Assembly (NCBI GenBank): GCA_946623765.1
Contig: CAMORL010000002.1
Location: 1 to 44,574 of the forward strand
Origin: an uncultured Clostridia bacterium
Lineage (GTDB): Bacteria; Bacillota_A; Clostridia; Christensenellales; CAG-138
Length of the DNA stretch: 44,574 bases
Reading direction: 5' to 3'
Part shown: one piece after another, positions 17,676 to 27,005 of the stretch
How the letters are laid out: every line of letters begins with the position of its first letter
Position numbering within the stretch: position 1 is the stretch's first letter
Notes under the pieces: generated by a model
Told to the model about the DNA's origin: nothing
Seen by the model: only the letters and a program-made list of their open reading frames with translations
The model's database searches: none
Program-made: the position numbers and the translations under genes

Positions 17676-20426
17676 ATGGCAAATAAATCAACCGCAACCA
17701 AGAAAGCCCCCGCAAAGAGCGCGTCGAAGAATTCCAAGACTCCCGCAAAGAGCGCGTCGAAGAATTCCAAAGCGCCCGCAAAAGGCGGCTCCAAAACCAA
17801 TTCCAAAGGAAAAGCGCCCCGCGCCGGGATCGAGATCTTCGGCATTGTTCTGTTGGCGCTCGGCGCACTGTGCGCCGTCTGGCTGTACAGCGGCGCAGAC
17901 GATGCCCTCGGAAAGATCATTTCCGGGTATCTTTTCGGCATGCACGGCTGCTTTGCCTACGCCGTTCCCGTTCTGTTTGTGATCATCGGAATCTACCTGA
18001 TCATCGGCGGCAGAAAGAAACCCGCCCGCAGCACGCTCACAACCGGTCTCCTTGCCGTTCTGTTCATTTTATGCGCGCTGCATATGTGGACGAGCAGGGA
18101 TCTCTATACGCTGAAACAGCTCGGCGTAAGCGGTATGAAATTTGCCGACTACGCAAAACAGTTTTTCGCGCAGTTCCCGGCCGCCTGGATCGAAGGCACG
18201 CACCACCATATCGGCGGCGGCGTAATCGGCATGTTCCTGCCGACGCTGCTCTATGTACTCGGCGGAAAACTGCTCTGCTGGGTCGTCATCATCGCGGGAT
18301 TTCTGATCTCCGTTCTGCTTTGCACCGGCATTTCGATCAAGGCATATACCGATGCATTCGGCAGCAAGGTGCGCGAGAAGCTCGCCGAGCGTGAGCAGTC
18401 TTTGACCGAGGGCTATGACGACGAAGAGGAAGAAGAGAGCGAACCGCTCAAAAAGCCTTGGAAGCGGGACTTCTCCACGACGATCGACGAAGAACCCGCT
18501 CCCGCGAGAAGAAAACCGGAAGAGCACAAAAAGCCCAGCCGGATTCCGTTTGACGAGCTGTTCGATGTTCCGGCGTCCGAGCCCGCAAAGCCCGCCCGCA
18601 AGCCTGCGAAAAACGCGTTTGCCGCCGATCCCGATCTGCTGCCGAACAGCGGACGTCTTGACAGAAAGAGCGACGCACAGCTTTCCGCCGACGAGGAGGA
18701 CGAGCTTCTGATCCCTGCGGCTCCGATAAAGAAACCGGCAAAGAAAGTCCCCTCCTTCTCCGATCTTGCGGAGGACCTTACGCCCGATACGGCGAAGAAG
18801 GAACCCGCAAAGCCCATCGACAAAACCGCAAAAAAGCCTGCGGCGCCCGTCAATCCGGAACCGGACGAAGAAAGCGGAGAGCTTCCGATCGTCGTGCCGC
18901 CCGAACCGGCTGCGCCTGCGTACGAGCCGCCGTCTATCGACTGCCTCAACAAACCGCGTGAAACGTTTGCGAAGAACGCAGAGAACCCGACCGCAATCGC
19001 GCGTCTTCTGGAAGAAACGCTTGCGAGCTTCAATATTTCCGCAAAGGTCGTCAATATCTCCGTCGGTCCCGTCGTCACCCGTTACGAGCTGCAGCCCGCG
19101 CCGGGTGTTCGCGTCAACCGCATCACCACGCTCAGCAACGACATCGCGCTTGCGCTCGCCGCGCCTCGCGTGCGCATCGAAGCGCCGATTCCCGGCAAGG
19201 CCGCCGTCGGCATCGAAGTGCCGAACAAGGACGCCGCGACCGTTCTGCTGCGCGACATCATCGACAGCCCGGAATTCATCAATGCGAAGTCGCCTGTCAC
19301 CATGGCGCTCGGAAAGGACATCGCGGGCAAGATCATCGTCGCCGATCTCGGCAAGATGCCGCATATGCTGATCGCGGGCTCCACCGGCTCCGGTAAGTCC
19401 GTTTGCATCAACGACCTGATCATCTCCATGATTTATAAATCCTCGCCGCAGGATCTGCAGCTGATCCTCGTCGATCCGAAGATGGTTGAGCTCTCTGTGT
19501 TCGGTACGCTCCCCCATCTGCTTATTCCGGTCGTCACCGAACCGAAGAAAGCGGCAAGCGCGCTTCGCTGGGCGGTCAACGAAATGACGATGCGCTATAA
19601 AAAGTTCACCGAAGTCGGCGCACGCGAACTCACGCGGTACAACTCGCTGATGGACGATCCGAAGAAAAAGATCGCAAAACTCGTTATCATCATCGATGAG
19701 CTTGCCGACCTGATGATGGTTGCTCCCGACGACGTGGAAGACTCGATCTGCCGCATTGCACAGCTCGGCCGCGCCGCAGGCATTCATCTGATCGTCGCAA
19801 CGCAGCGTCCGAGCGCCGATATCATCACGGGTCTTATCAAGGCAAACATCCCGTCCCGGTGCGCATTTGCGGTCAGTTCCGCAATCGACTCGCGCATCAT
19901 TCTCGATGCGACCGGCGCCGAAAAGCTCCTCGGCCGCGGCGATATGCTGTTCCACCCGAACGGCGCGGGCAAACCGACCCGTGTACAGTGCGCATACGTA
20001 TCCGACGAAGAAGTCGAGCGCGTGATGTCCGGTTTCAAGAAGAACGACAGCCAGTTCTCCGAGGACGTGCTGAACGAGATCAACGACGAAGCCAAAGGCG
20101 GCGCGCAGGGCGGCGTCTTCGGTGAAGGCAAGCAGGAGGACGATCTTCTGGGCGAGGCGGTCCGCATCGTGATGGAGAACGGACAGGCTTCGATTTCGAT
20201 GATTCAGAGAAGACTGCGCGTAGGCTATGCGCGCGCCGCGCGTCTTGTGGATATGATGGAACAGAAAAAATACGTCTCTCCGTTTGACGGAAGCAAACCG
20301 CGTCAGGTGCTGATTACACAGGCGGAATACAATCGCGTGTTCGGCGGCGGCGCGTCTGTTCCGGACGATGAGCCGGAACCGGTTGAACCCGAAGAAAGTG
20401 ATTTCGAGGAGGATTTTGACGCATGA
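17676..20426 (+). CDS. ftsK: FtsK/SpoIIIE-family DNA translocase
   Basis: A 916-residue membrane-anchored motor that pumps chromosomal DNA through the division septum. The order is: a Lys/Ala-rich N-terminus with an 11-residue tandem repeat; a hydrophobic region with about four membrane helices (residues 45-225); a long Pro/Lys/Glu-rich linker (about 240-415); and the RecA-like motor with Walker A GSTGSGKS (568-575, K574) and Walker B LVIIIDELADLMM. A C-terminal gamma winged helix (RRLRVGYARAARLVDMMEQ) recognises orienting DNA sequences. I start it at the ATG at 17676, 7 nt after a GGAGG site, rather than at the unsupported ATG at 17649. The stop overlaps rimO by 4 nt. Confidence 0.96.
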   Translation: MANKSTATKKAPAKSASKNSKTPAKSASKNSKAPAKGGSKTNSKGKAPRAGIEIFGIVLLALGALCAVWLYSGADDALGKIISGYLFGMHGCFAYAVPVLFVIIGIYLIIGGRKKPARSTLTTGLLAVLFILCALHMWTSRDLYTLKQLGVSGMKFADYAKQFFAQFPAAWIEGTHHHIGGGVIGMFLPTLLYVLGGKLLCWVVIIAGFLISVLLCTGISIKAYTDAFGSKVREKLAEREQSLTEGYDDEEEEESEPLKKPWKRDFSTTIDEEPAPARRKPEEHKKPSRIPFDELFDVPASEPAKPARKPAKNAFAADPDLLPNSGRLDRKSDAQLSADEEDELLIPAAPIKKPAKKVPSFSDLAEDLTPDTAKKEPAKPIDKTAKKPAAPVNPEPDEESGELPIVVPPEPAAPAYEPPSIDCLNKPRETFAKNAENPTAIARLLEETLASFNISAKVVNISVGPVVTRYELQPAPGVRVNRITTLSNDIALALAAPRVRIEAPIPGKAAVGIEVPNKDAATVLLRDIIDSPEFINAKSPVTMALGKDIAGKIIVADLGKMPHMLIAGSTGSGKSVCINDLIISMIYKSSPQDLQLILVDPKMVELSVFGTLPHLLIPVVTEPKKAASALRWAVNEMTMRYKKFTEVGARELTRYNSLMDDPKKKIAKLVIIIDELADLMMVAPDDVEDSICRIAQLGRAAGIHLIVATQRPSADIITGLIKANIPSRCAFAVSSAIDSRIILDATGAEKLLGRGDMLFHPNGAGKPTRVQCAYVSDEEVERVMSGFKKNDSQFSEDVLNEINDEAKGGAQGGVFGEGKQEDDLLGEAVRIVMENGQASISMIQRRLRVGYARAARLVDMMEQKKYVSPFDGSKPRQVLITQAEYNRVFGGGASVPDDEPEPVEPEESDFEEDFDA
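17709..17774 (+). repeat. 33-bp tandem repeat in the 5' end of ftsK
   Basis: Two near-identical 33-bp units encode PAKSASKNSKT and PAKSASKNSKA, followed by a degenerate third start (PAKGGSK). The encoded segment is strongly basic and probably disordered, preceding the first membrane helix. Confidence 0.85.
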
Positions 20427-21712
20427 ACGTCGGCGTGATATCTTTGGGCTGCGCGAAAAATCAAGTGGATACGCAGACAATGATGGGCTATCTCAAAAGC
20501 GCCGGATATACCTTTACGGGCGAGCCGGAGAATGCAGATATCCTGATCGTCAACACCTGCGGATTTATCACGTCCGCAAAGGAGGAATCCATCGACGCGA
20601 TCTTCGAGATGGCACAGTACAAGGAATCCGGGCGGTGCAAGCTGCTTGTCGTCACCGGCTGCCTTTCCGAACGTTACCGCAAAGAACTGACCGAAGAAAT
20701 GCCGGAGGTCGATCTTTTCCTCGGCGTGCGCGAATACGAAAAGCTCCCGCGGCTGATCGCCGAAAAGCTTTCTCTCCCCTGCTCGCCGATTCTGAAACCC
20801 GAACGCCTTTTGGTGACGCCGCCGTATCGCGCCTATCTTCGCATCGGCGACGGCTGCAACAACCGCTGTGCATATTGCGCGATCCCGCTGATCCGGGGCG
20901 ATCTGAAAAGCACTCCTGCGGAACAGCTGATCGACGAGGCAAAGGCGCTTGCGGATATGGGCGTGACCGAGCTTTCGGTCATTGCGCAGGATACGTCCGG
21001 CTACGGAAAGGATCTTTACGGCGAACCTCGTCTCATCCCGCTTCTGAAAGAGCTTGACCGCATCGACGGGCTCCGATGGGTGCGTCTTCTCTATACCTAC
21101 CCCGATACGGTCACGCCGGCGCTTTTGGACACGCTTGCCGAAGGCGAAAAGCTTGTTCCGTATCTCGATATGCCTTTGCAGCACTGCAATGACGACATCC
21201 TTCGCCGCATGCACCGGCGCGGCAGCAAAGCGCATATTCAGAGCGTGCTCGATCACATCCGGAAAAACTATCCGGATTTCACGCTTCGCACCACCATGAT
21301 GGTCGGCTTCCCCGGCGAGACCGAAGCGCAGTTCAACGAACTCATGCAGTTTTTGCGCGACTATCCGTTTGATCGGGTCGGCGCGTTCGCATTCTCGCCG
21401 GAAGAAGGAACGGCTGCCGAAACGATGCCGGATCAGATTCCGGACGACGTAAAGGAAGCGCGACTGTCCGCGCTGATGGAACAGCAGCAGGCGATCTCCA
21501 AAGAGCGCAATGAGCGCTGGATCGGGCGTGAGCTTCTGATGCTGGTTGAGGAAACCGGGATGGACGGCACCTACGGAAGAACCGTTCGGGAAGCGCCGGA
21601 CGCCGACGGCACGGTATTCATCGCGCCGAACTTCCGGCACGAACCGGGACAGTATCTTTCCGTTCTGCTCACCGGCGCCGACTCCTATGATATGACGGGT
21701 GAATGGGTATGA
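20423..21712 (+). CDS. rimO: Ribosomal protein S12 methylthiotransferase
   Basis: A 429-residue radical-SAM methylthiotransferase that thiomethylates an aspartate of ribosomal protein S12. The N-terminal cluster ligands are C10, C46 and C80 (SLGCAKNQVDTQ is RimO-like). The radical-SAM motif CNNRCAYC gives C145, C149 and C152. A C-terminal TRAM domain fits roughly residues 365-429. It is coupled to ftsK by an ATGA overlap and to pgsA by another. Confidence 0.96.
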   Translation: MNVGVISLGCAKNQVDTQTMMGYLKSAGYTFTGEPENADILIVNTCGFITSAKEESIDAIFEMAQYKESGRCKLLVVTGCLSERYRKELTEEMPEVDLFLGVREYEKLPRLIAEKLSLPCSPILKPERLLVTPPYRAYLRIGDGCNNRCAYCAIPLIRGDLKSTPAEQLIDEAKALADMGVTELSVIAQDTSGYGKDLYGEPRLIPLLKELDRIDGLRWVRLLYTYPDTVTPALLDTLAEGEKLVPYLDMPLQHCNDDILRRMHRRGSKAHIQSVLDHIRKNYPDFTLRTTMMVGFPGETEAQFNELMQFLRDYPFDRVGAFAFSPEEGTAAETMPDQIPDDVKEARLSALMEQQQAISKERNERWIGRELLMLVEETGMDGTYGRTVREAPDADGTVFIAPNFRHEPGQYLSVLLTGADSYDMTGEWV

Positions 21713-22305
21713 ATACTGCAAACAAACTGACAATCCTCCGGATTCTGCTGATCCCGCTGTTCGTGCTGGCATTGCTCCTGCCCGAATGGATTCCGGGCTT
21801 TGCGCCGTTCGCGCACTGGGTTGCGGCGATGCTGTTTCTTGCCGCTGCGGTCACCGACATTCTCGACGGCAAATATGCAAGAAAGCACAACGTTGTGACC
21901 GACTTCGGAAAGCTGATGGATCCGATCGCGGACAAAATGCTGATCGTCGCCGCGTTCGTGATGCTCTCGTGTCTGACCGACGCCGCGCATCCGCGCTATC
22001 TGCTGCATCCTGTCGTTACGATCGTTTTCATCGCACGCGAGTTTCTGATCTCCGGCTTACGGCAGATCGCCGCCGCGAAGGGCGTCGTGATCGCCGCCGG
22101 CAAGCTCGGCAAATGGAAAACGACATTTCAGGACATTATTGTCATCGCGCTGCTGCTCTATGACGAATTCCCGTTCCGTTATCTGAACCCGTATCTCCGG
22201 TATTTGATCGAAGCGCTCGTTTTTGTCGCTCTGATCCTGTCGATCGTATCCGCGATCGAATACATCGTAAAAAACAAAGGAGCTTTGAATTTGCATGATC
22301 GCTGA
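21709..22305 (+). CDS. pgsA: CDP-diacylglycerol-glycerol-3-phosphate 3-phosphatidyltransferase
   Basis: Membrane enzyme making phosphatidylglycerol-phosphate, the committed step to phosphatidylglycerol and cardiolipin. The 198-residue protein has several membrane helices. It also has the complete CDP-alcohol transferase motif, DG-x2-AR-x8-G-x3-D-x3-D, running from DGKYAR to LMDPIAD. I choose the ATG at 21709, which gives an ATGA overlap with rimO like the ftsK-rimO junction; the ATG at 21703 would add two residues. Confidence 0.95.
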   Translation: MNTANKLTILRILLIPLFVLALLLPEWIPGFAPFAHWVAAMLFLAAAVTDILDGKYARKHNVVTDFGKLMDPIADKMLIVAAFVMLSCLTDAAHPRYLLHPVVTIVFIAREFLISGLRQIAAAKGVVIAAGKLGKWKTTFQDIIVIALLLYDEFPFRYLNPYLRYLIEALVFVALILSIVSAIEYIVKNKGALNLHDR

Positions 22306-23530
22306 ACTCATCTGTGTCGGAACCGAACTTTTGATGGGACAGGTTCTGAATACCAACGCGCATTTTATCGCAAAGGAGCTTGCGCCTTCCGGCGTCGATA
22401 TGTATCATCAGATCGTCGTGGGCGACAATCCGAAGCGGCTGACCGAAGCAATCGATACCGCGCTGTCCCGCGCAGACGTCGTTTTGCTGTCCGGCGGTCT
22501 CGGTCCGACCGACGACGATCTGACCAAAGAAACCGTTGCAAAAGCCCTGGGCAAGGAGCTTGTTCTCTTCGACGACGAATGGGAAAAACTCGTCTCCTGG
22601 TTTACCTCCAAGGGCAGATCCATTGCGCCGAACAACAAGAAACAGGCGATGTTCCCGAGAGATGCGATCATCCTCGACAATCCGAACGGCACGGCGCCCG
22701 GCTGCATTATGGAAGCGGACGGAAAAGCCGCGATCCTGATGCCGGGACCGCCGCGCGAGCTGCAGCCGATGTTTCTCAATCACGTCCTTCCCTACCTTCT
22801 CAATAAGAGCGGACACAGACTCTATTCGCGCGAAATCCGTATCTTCGGTATGGGCGAATCGGACGTGACCTACCGGCTCGACGATCTCATCAAAAACCAA
22901 ACGAATCCGACGATCGCACCGTACGCCAAGACAAGTGAAGTCACGCTGCGCATCACGGCGCGCTGCAGAGACGACGCAGAGGGCGAAGCGCTTGTGCTGC
23001 CGGTGATCGATACGATCCGGTCCATACTGGGAGACGTTGTGTACGATACAGACGGGCACGAGCTTGCCGAGGTCTGCCACAAGATGCTGATCGAGAAAGG
23101 CAAAACGCTCGCTGTCGCGGAGAGCTGTACCGGCGGCAGGCTTGCCGACGCGTTCATCAATTATCCCGGCAGTTCGGCGTACTTCATGGAAGGCGACGTC
23201 ACCTATTCGAACGACGCCAAGATGCGCTGTCTCGGCGTCCGTTCGGAAACGCTCGATACGGTCGGCGCAGTCTCCGAAGAATGCGCAAAGGAGATGGCGG
23301 AAGGCTGCCGCCGGCACGCCGGAACCGACTACGCCCTGTCTACGACCGGATACGCGGGACCCGACGGCGGCGAACCGGGCAAGCCTGTGGGAACGGTGTT
23401 CATCGCGCTCGCAAGCGAAACCGGCACGATTGTGAAGCGGCTGAATCTGTTCGGCGACCGCGACCGCATCCGGCATTCCGCGGTTTTGAACGCGCTTGAT
23501 CTTTTAAGAAGAAATATCTGTACGAAATAA
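22295..23530 (+). CDS. cinA: CinA-family protein (competence/damage-inducible; NMN amidohydrolase)
   Basis: A 411-residue two-domain protein. The N-terminal MoCF-like domain (about 1-170, opening AELICVGTELLMGQVLNTN) is linked in the family to ADP-ribose pyrophosphatase activity. The C-terminal CinA domain carries the AESCTGG active-site motif at about residues 275-281 of the nicotinamide-nucleotide amidase (PncC), which recycles NMN. It overlaps pgsA by 11 nt, with an AAAGGAG ribosome site inside pgsA, and lies directly upstream of recA as in many Bacillota. Confidence 0.94.
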   Translation: MIAELICVGTELLMGQVLNTNAHFIAKELAPSGVDMYHQIVVGDNPKRLTEAIDTALSRADVVLLSGGLGPTDDDLTKETVAKALGKELVLFDDEWEKLVSWFTSKGRSIAPNNKKQAMFPRDAIILDNPNGTAPGCIMEADGKAAILMPGPPRELQPMFLNHVLPYLLNKSGHRLYSREIRIFGMGESDVTYRLDDLIKNQTNPTIAPYAKTSEVTLRITARCRDDAEGEALVLPVIDTIRSILGDVVYDTDGHELAEVCHKMLIEKGKTLAVAESCTGGRLADAFINYPGSSAYFMEGDVTYSNDAKMRCLGVRSETLDTVGAVSEECAKEMAEGCRRHAGTDYALSTTGYAGPDGGEPGKPVGTVFIALASETGTIVKRLNLFGDRDRIRHSAVLNALDLLRRNICTK

Positions 23531-23547
23531 CGGACAGGTGATATAAT
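23519..23547 (+). promoter_or_regulatory. Sigma-A promoter of recA
   Basis: TGTACG (23519-23524), 17-bp spacer, consensus TATAAT (23542-23547), 39 nt before the recA ATG. No recognisable Gram-positive LexA box (GAAC-N4-GTTC type) was seen around it. Confidence 0.65.
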
Positions 23548-23585
23548 ACAATGAACACGCAAGATCGGAAAGAGAGGAACACGAC

Positions 23586-24665
23586 ATGTTGGAAAAAGAA
23601 AAAGCATTGGAAATTGCATTAAGTCAGATTGAAAAGAGCTTCGGCAAGGGCGCTATCATGAAGCTCGGGGACGCATCCCGCGTACCCGTCTCCGTCATCC
23701 CGACCGGCTGCCTTGATCTGGATCTCGCGCTCGGTGTCGGCGGCGTGCCGCGCGGCCGCGTCATCGAGATCTTCGGGCCTGAATCCTCCGGTAAAACGAC
23801 CATCGCGCTGCACATTGTCGCACAGGCACAGAAGATGGGCGGCACCGCCGCGTTCATTGACGCGGAGCATGCGCTCGATCCCGTCTATGCGGAACACCTC
23901 GGCGTACAGATCGAAGACCTCTATGTTTCTCAGCCGGACACCGGCGAACAGGCGCTCGACATTGCGGAAGCGCTCGCAAGAAGCGGCGCAATCGACGTGA
24001 TCGTCATTGACTCGGTCGCCGCGCTCGTTCCGAAAGCAGAACTCGAAGGCGATATGGGCGACTCGCACGTCGGACTTCAGGCACGTCTGATGTCGCAGGC
24101 GCTCAGAAAACTCACCGGCTGCGTCGCAAAGACAAACACCGTTGTGATCTTCATCAACCAGCTGCGTGAAAAGGTCGGCGTCATGTTCGGCAATCCCGAA
24201 ACGACGACCGGCGGCAAAGCCCTGAAATTCTATGCCTCCATCCGTATGGACGTCCGCCGCATCGAAACGCTGAAGGCGGGCAACGACGCGGTCGGCTCCC
24301 GCACACGCGTCAAGATCGTCAAAAACAAGGTTGCACCGCCGTTCCGCACCGCCGAGTTCGACATGCTTTACGGCGAAGGCATCTCCAAGGAAGGCAGCAT
24401 CCTCGATATGGCGATCGACCGCCGCATCATCATCAAGTCCGGTTCGTGGTTCTCCTACGGCGATATGCGCATGGCGCAGGGTCGCGAGAACGCGCGTCTG
24501 TTCCTGAAGGACAACCCGGAGGTCTGCCAGGAGATTGAGAACAAGATCAAAGCGCAGATCGAAGAACAGCGCAAAAAGGATGCCGAAGCAGCCGAGGCAA
24601 AGCGTCGTGCGCGTGAAGCGGCGCTGCGCGGAGAAGACGGCATCGTTCCCCCGCCCGAGTTTTGA
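23586..24665 (+). CDS. recA: Recombinase RecA
   Basis: A 359-residue recombinase that forms filaments on single-stranded DNA for strand exchange and SOS signalling. The Walker A motif GPESSGKT spans residues 64-71. The family signatures [14 protein letters not shown] and the MAW/Walker B region ([22 protein letters not shown]) are intact. The C-terminal tail is Lys/Arg/Glu/Ala-rich and longer than strictly needed. The ribosome site is a modest AGAGAGGA before the ATG. A strong terminator follows the stop. Confidence 0.98.
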   Translation: MLEKEKALEIALSQIEKSFGKGAIMKLGDASRVPVSVIPTGCLDLDLALGVGGVPRGRVIEIFGPESSGKTTIALHIVAQAQKMGGTAAFIDAEHALDPVYAEHLGVQIEDLYVSQPDTGEQALDIAEALARSGAIDVIVIDSVAALVPKAELEGDMGDSHVGLQARLMSQALRKLTGCVAKTNTVVIFINQLREKVGVMFGNPETTTGGKALKFYASIRMDVRRIETLKAGNDAVGSRTRVKIVKNKVAPPFRTAEFDMLYGEGISKEGSILDMAIDRRIIIKSGSWFSYGDMRMAQGRENARLFLKDNPEVCQEIENKIKAQIEEQRKKDAEAAEAKRRAREAALRGEDGIVPPPEF

Positions 24666-24677
24666 TCCTTCCGCATG

Positions 24678-24710
24678 AAAGACCTTGCAGTTCCGTGCAA
24701 GGTCTTTTTT
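24678..24710 (+). terminator. Intrinsic terminator of recA
   Basis: A 12-bp stem (AAAGACCTTGCA / TGCAAGGTCTTT) with a 6-nt loop is followed by a T run. A T run on the other strand is weaker. Confidence 0.92.
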
Positions 24711-24717
24711 CGAAAGA

Positions 24718-24746
24718 CGAACCACCCGCTTTTATGGGTGGTTCGT
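24718..24746 (-). terminator. Hairpin after the DUF896 gene
   Basis: An 11-bp perfect stem (ACGAACCACCC / GGGTGGTTCGT) with a 7-nt loop lies 13 bp downstream of the DUF896 stop. The T run on the minus strand is short, so termination may depend partly on the adjacent recA hairpin. Confidence 0.6.
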
Positions 24747-24759
24747 GATTTTGATGCGC

Positions 24760-24963
24760 TCAGCGTTTCTTCTGAAGTTTGGCCTTGTTCCCCTTTGCGT
24801 CCACCACATAGGTGTTTTCGAGATGCGCTTCGAGGGATTTCCTGAAATCTGCGATATAAGCCTTGCGCAGACGATCGCGCTCCTCCGTCTCTTCCGGGGT
24901 CAGCCCTTCGCCCTTAGCCTTTCTGGCAAGCTCGTTGATGCGGTCAATGTGTTCCTGTTTCAT
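24760..24963 (-). CDS. DUF896 family protein (YnzC-like)
   Basis: A 67-residue basic, helical protein. The core IDRINELARKAKGEGLTPEE and the downstream RLRKAYIADFRKSLEAHLENTYVVD are the DUF896 signature. B. subtilis YnzC is in this family and has been associated with the SOS-controlled yneA operon; function is unknown. I start at the ATG at 24963 because a GGAGGAAA ribosome site precedes it. The longer reading frame to 25023 would run through the promoter. Confidence 0.9.
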   Translation of the reverse strand: MKQEHIDRINELARKAKGEGLTPEETEERDRLRKAYIADFRKSLEAHLENTYVVDAKGNKAKLQKKR

Positions 24964-24983
24964 AGCGTTTCCTCCGTGCACGT

Positions 24984-25012
24984 ATTGTACACAATCACGC
25001 TCTCGTTGTAAA
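24984..25012 (-). promoter_or_regulatory. Sigma-A promoter of the DUF896 gene
   Basis: Minus-strand TTTACA (25007-25012), 17-bp spacer, TACAAT (24984-24989), 20 nt before the ATG. Divergent from the lipoprotein promoter. Confidence 0.75.
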
Positions 25013-25041
25013 GCATTTGACAAGATTTTACATTGATTCGA

Positions 25042-25070
25042 TTGACATTTCCTTCATTCGAAGATAAACT
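25042..25070 (+). promoter_or_regulatory. Sigma-A promoter immediately abutting the lipoprotein start codon
   Basis: Consensus TTGACA (25042-25047), 17-bp spacer, TAAACT (25065-25070). The ATG begins 8 nt after the -10 box, so transcription should start at or next to the A of the start codon. Confidence 0.78.
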
Positions 25071-25077
25071 ACTCCTT

Positions 25078-26892
25078 ATGAAGAAGATTGTATTGCTACC
25101 CTTATTATTGTGTTTATTTGTTGCCTGCGGTCTGATTTCGCAGCCTGAAACAGAATCCTCCGTCGACACGCCCGAACCGACGGCTGTTCCCGTTGTCGAA
25201 GCTACGATCCACGAAGATGTTTCCGTTGCCGTAGCCGCAACGGAGGAGCCCGTCACGCTTCCGCCGCTGCCGACGCCTACGCCGGAGCCTACGCCCGAAC
25301 CTACGCCTACGCCCGAACCCACGCCTACGCCGATCCCCATTCGTGAGGACGAGCTTGCGCGTAAGCAGCGTGTTTTCTCCTCCGTTACCGAGGATCTGCT
25401 GCTGGTATCGACCAGAAACGGCGCGCCGTCCGTCCTGACGGAGCCGAATATCAACAGCAAGCATTTTGCTCCGTTCCCGCGCATGCAGGGCGTTTATATG
25501 CACGAATGGATGGTGCTCGGAACCGTCGAAACGGAATCCCGTACCTATTATCACCTTCGCCCGATCGGCGCAGACGGCGACGGATATCTGGATATTCGCC
25601 GGACTGCCGTAACGCTTCTCGAAGCGCCGGAAAGCAGCTACGCCGCTTTGGTCCGCCCGAACGGCATCCTGTATTCCGCACGCCGGACCGACGTCCCCGT
25701 TACCGCGCATGCAAGCTATGATTCTGTCCGCGTTCTCGGCGTCGACACCGAGAAAGGCTTTGCCGCAATCCTCACCGCCGACGATCAGACCGGTTATGTC
25801 GAACTCGGACAGCTCCGGTTTCTTTCCGAAGAAGAATTCAATACCTATCTGACGCTGTCCTGCCAAGCGCCCGAAAGCGCATTTTCGCCGGAGAAGATCC
25901 TTGCCGACGGGCAGGAAATGATCGGCGACCGCTATTCGGACGCAGCGGATTTTGTGTATGACTTACTGCGCGCCGAAGGTCTGAAGTTCAACGCGATCTA
26001 TTACGAATACTATCAAAAACCGCTCGAAGACGAAGAACTCTATCCGAAGCATCTGTATGTGACTCCGATTTATAACACCCTGCTGTTCAAACTGTTCAAC
26101 AGTGCGGGCGACCTTGTCACCTGCAACGGCAAGGAAACCGAATGGGAATACATCGATGCGTATGAGGCAATCGAGCCCGGTGATATCCTGTTCTTCTCCG
26201 ACGATATCGGAAAAGGCAGCGCCGTGATTCCCGAAGTCGAAGTCATTGTGCACGGAAAGTACTCCGGCGATATCACGGATTGCGGCGTATTCCTCGGTGA
26301 AGGACATATGCTGACCGTGAAGAACGGCGTCGTTTCGGATGTGGAGATCGATCCCGTTATGGAAGCCGCATTTGATTGCGCACGGCGGATTCACCCGGAA
26401 GTCACCGATCAGATTGCGCACAGAATTGAATGTATGATCTGCGCCGTCTATGATCGTCTCGGCACGCCTTACAATTCCTTCACACGCATCGGCGACGCGT
26501 CCTACGATTGCTCCGGATTGATCTGCTGGCTTCTGCGCGGATATGATTACAACCGCGTTGATCTCAGAGAAAATGTTCTGGAGATTACGGCGACGGCGTT
26601 TTCCCGCCTTACCGAACTGCGCAGTCCCACACAAAAGATCGTGTTTTCCGATACCGGCATCACCACGAAGGAAGAGCTGCAGAATCTGAAACGCGGCGAT
26701 CTTGTCATGCTGCTGAACGAAAACCGCGGACGCGTCGGTCATATTATGATCTATCTCGGGAACAACAGCGTTATTCATTCTACGCGGATCGACGGGCGCT
26801 ATCAGGGTACGCTGATCGCAAAATTCCGCCCGCATCTGCAGGATCTGTATGCAAGTTCCAGGCGCATCACCGAGATCAGTCCGATCCAATAA
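25078..26892 (+). CDS. Lipoprotein with C-terminal NlpC/P60 peptidase domain
   Basis: A 604-residue exported protein. The N-terminus is a lipoprotein signal (MKKIVLLPLLLCLFVAC, lipobox LFVAC with lipidated C17). A Pro/Thr-rich linker of PTPEPTP repeats (about residues 65-86) follows, then a middle region resembling SH3-type repeats. The C-terminal NlpC/P60 cysteine peptidase has C478 in YDCSG, H555 in VGHIMIYLG and H567 as the likely catalytic triad. Such enzymes cut peptidoglycan stem peptides outside the membrane. The start is chosen because the signal peptide begins there and a promoter lies just before it. There is no Shine-Dalgarno sequence, and the bases before the ATG (ACTCCTT) are the reverse of one. 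Confidence 0.88.
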   Translation: MKKIVLLPLLLCLFVACGLISQPETESSVDTPEPTAVPVVEATIHEDVSVAVAATEEPVTLPPLPTPTPEPTPEPTPTPEPTPTPIPIREDELARKQRVFSSVTEDLLLVSTRNGAPSVLTEPNINSKHFAPFPRMQGVYMHEWMVLGTVETESRTYYHLRPIGADGDGYLDIRRTAVTLLEAPESSYAALVRPNGILYSARRTDVPVTAHASYDSVRVLGVDTEKGFAAILTADDQTGYVELGQLRFLSEEEFNTYLTLSCQAPESAFSPEKILADGQEMIGDRYSDAADFVYDLLRAEGLKFNAIYYEYYQKPLEDEELYPKHLYVTPIYNTLLFKLFNSAGDLVTCNGKETEWEYIDAYEAIEPGDILFFSDDIGKGSAVIPEVEVIVHGKYSGDITDCGVFLGEGHMLTVKNGVVSDVEIDPVMEAAFDCARRIHPEVTDQIAHRIECMICAVYDRLGTPYNSFTRIGDASYDCSGLICWLLRGYDYNRVDLRENVLEITATAFSRLTELRSPTQKIVFSDTGITTKEELQNLKRGDLVMLLNENRGRVGHIMIYLGNNSVIHSTRIDGRYQGTLIAKFRPHLQDLYASSRRITEISPIQ

Positions 26893-26920
26893 CCGCTCCC
26901 CCGCCCTTTATGCACAGTAC

Positions 26921-26957
26921 GGCTCCGTCCGGCACAGCCCGGATCGGAGCCTTTATT
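26921..26957 (+). terminator. Intrinsic terminator of the lipoprotein gene
   Basis: GGCTCCG-TCCGG pairs with CCGGA-TCGGAGCC around a 6-nt loop, followed by TTTATT. It is 28 bp after the stop. Confidence 0.85.
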
Positions 26958-27005
26958 CTATGAATCCGCTCAAAAGGATTGATTTCACGCAGATCCGGAA
27001 ACAAC

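Noticed and set aside
18069..20480. 803-codon open frame on the minus strand opposite ftsK
   Set aside because: A shadow of the ftsK codon pattern (Arg/Asp/His-rich) with no recognisable domain, covering the conserved motor domain of the real gene.
25060..25072. GATAAAC half-site in the lipoprotein promoter, identical to the BlaI operator half-site
   Set aside because: No matching GTTTATC arm lies at the right distance; the match is explained by the shared -10 sequence TAAACT.
24960..25484. Gly/Val/Ser repeat protein on the minus strand (VGVGSGVGSG pattern)
   Set aside because: It is the reverse complement of the PTPEPTP linker of the NlpC/P60 lipoprotein, and it runs across two promoters.
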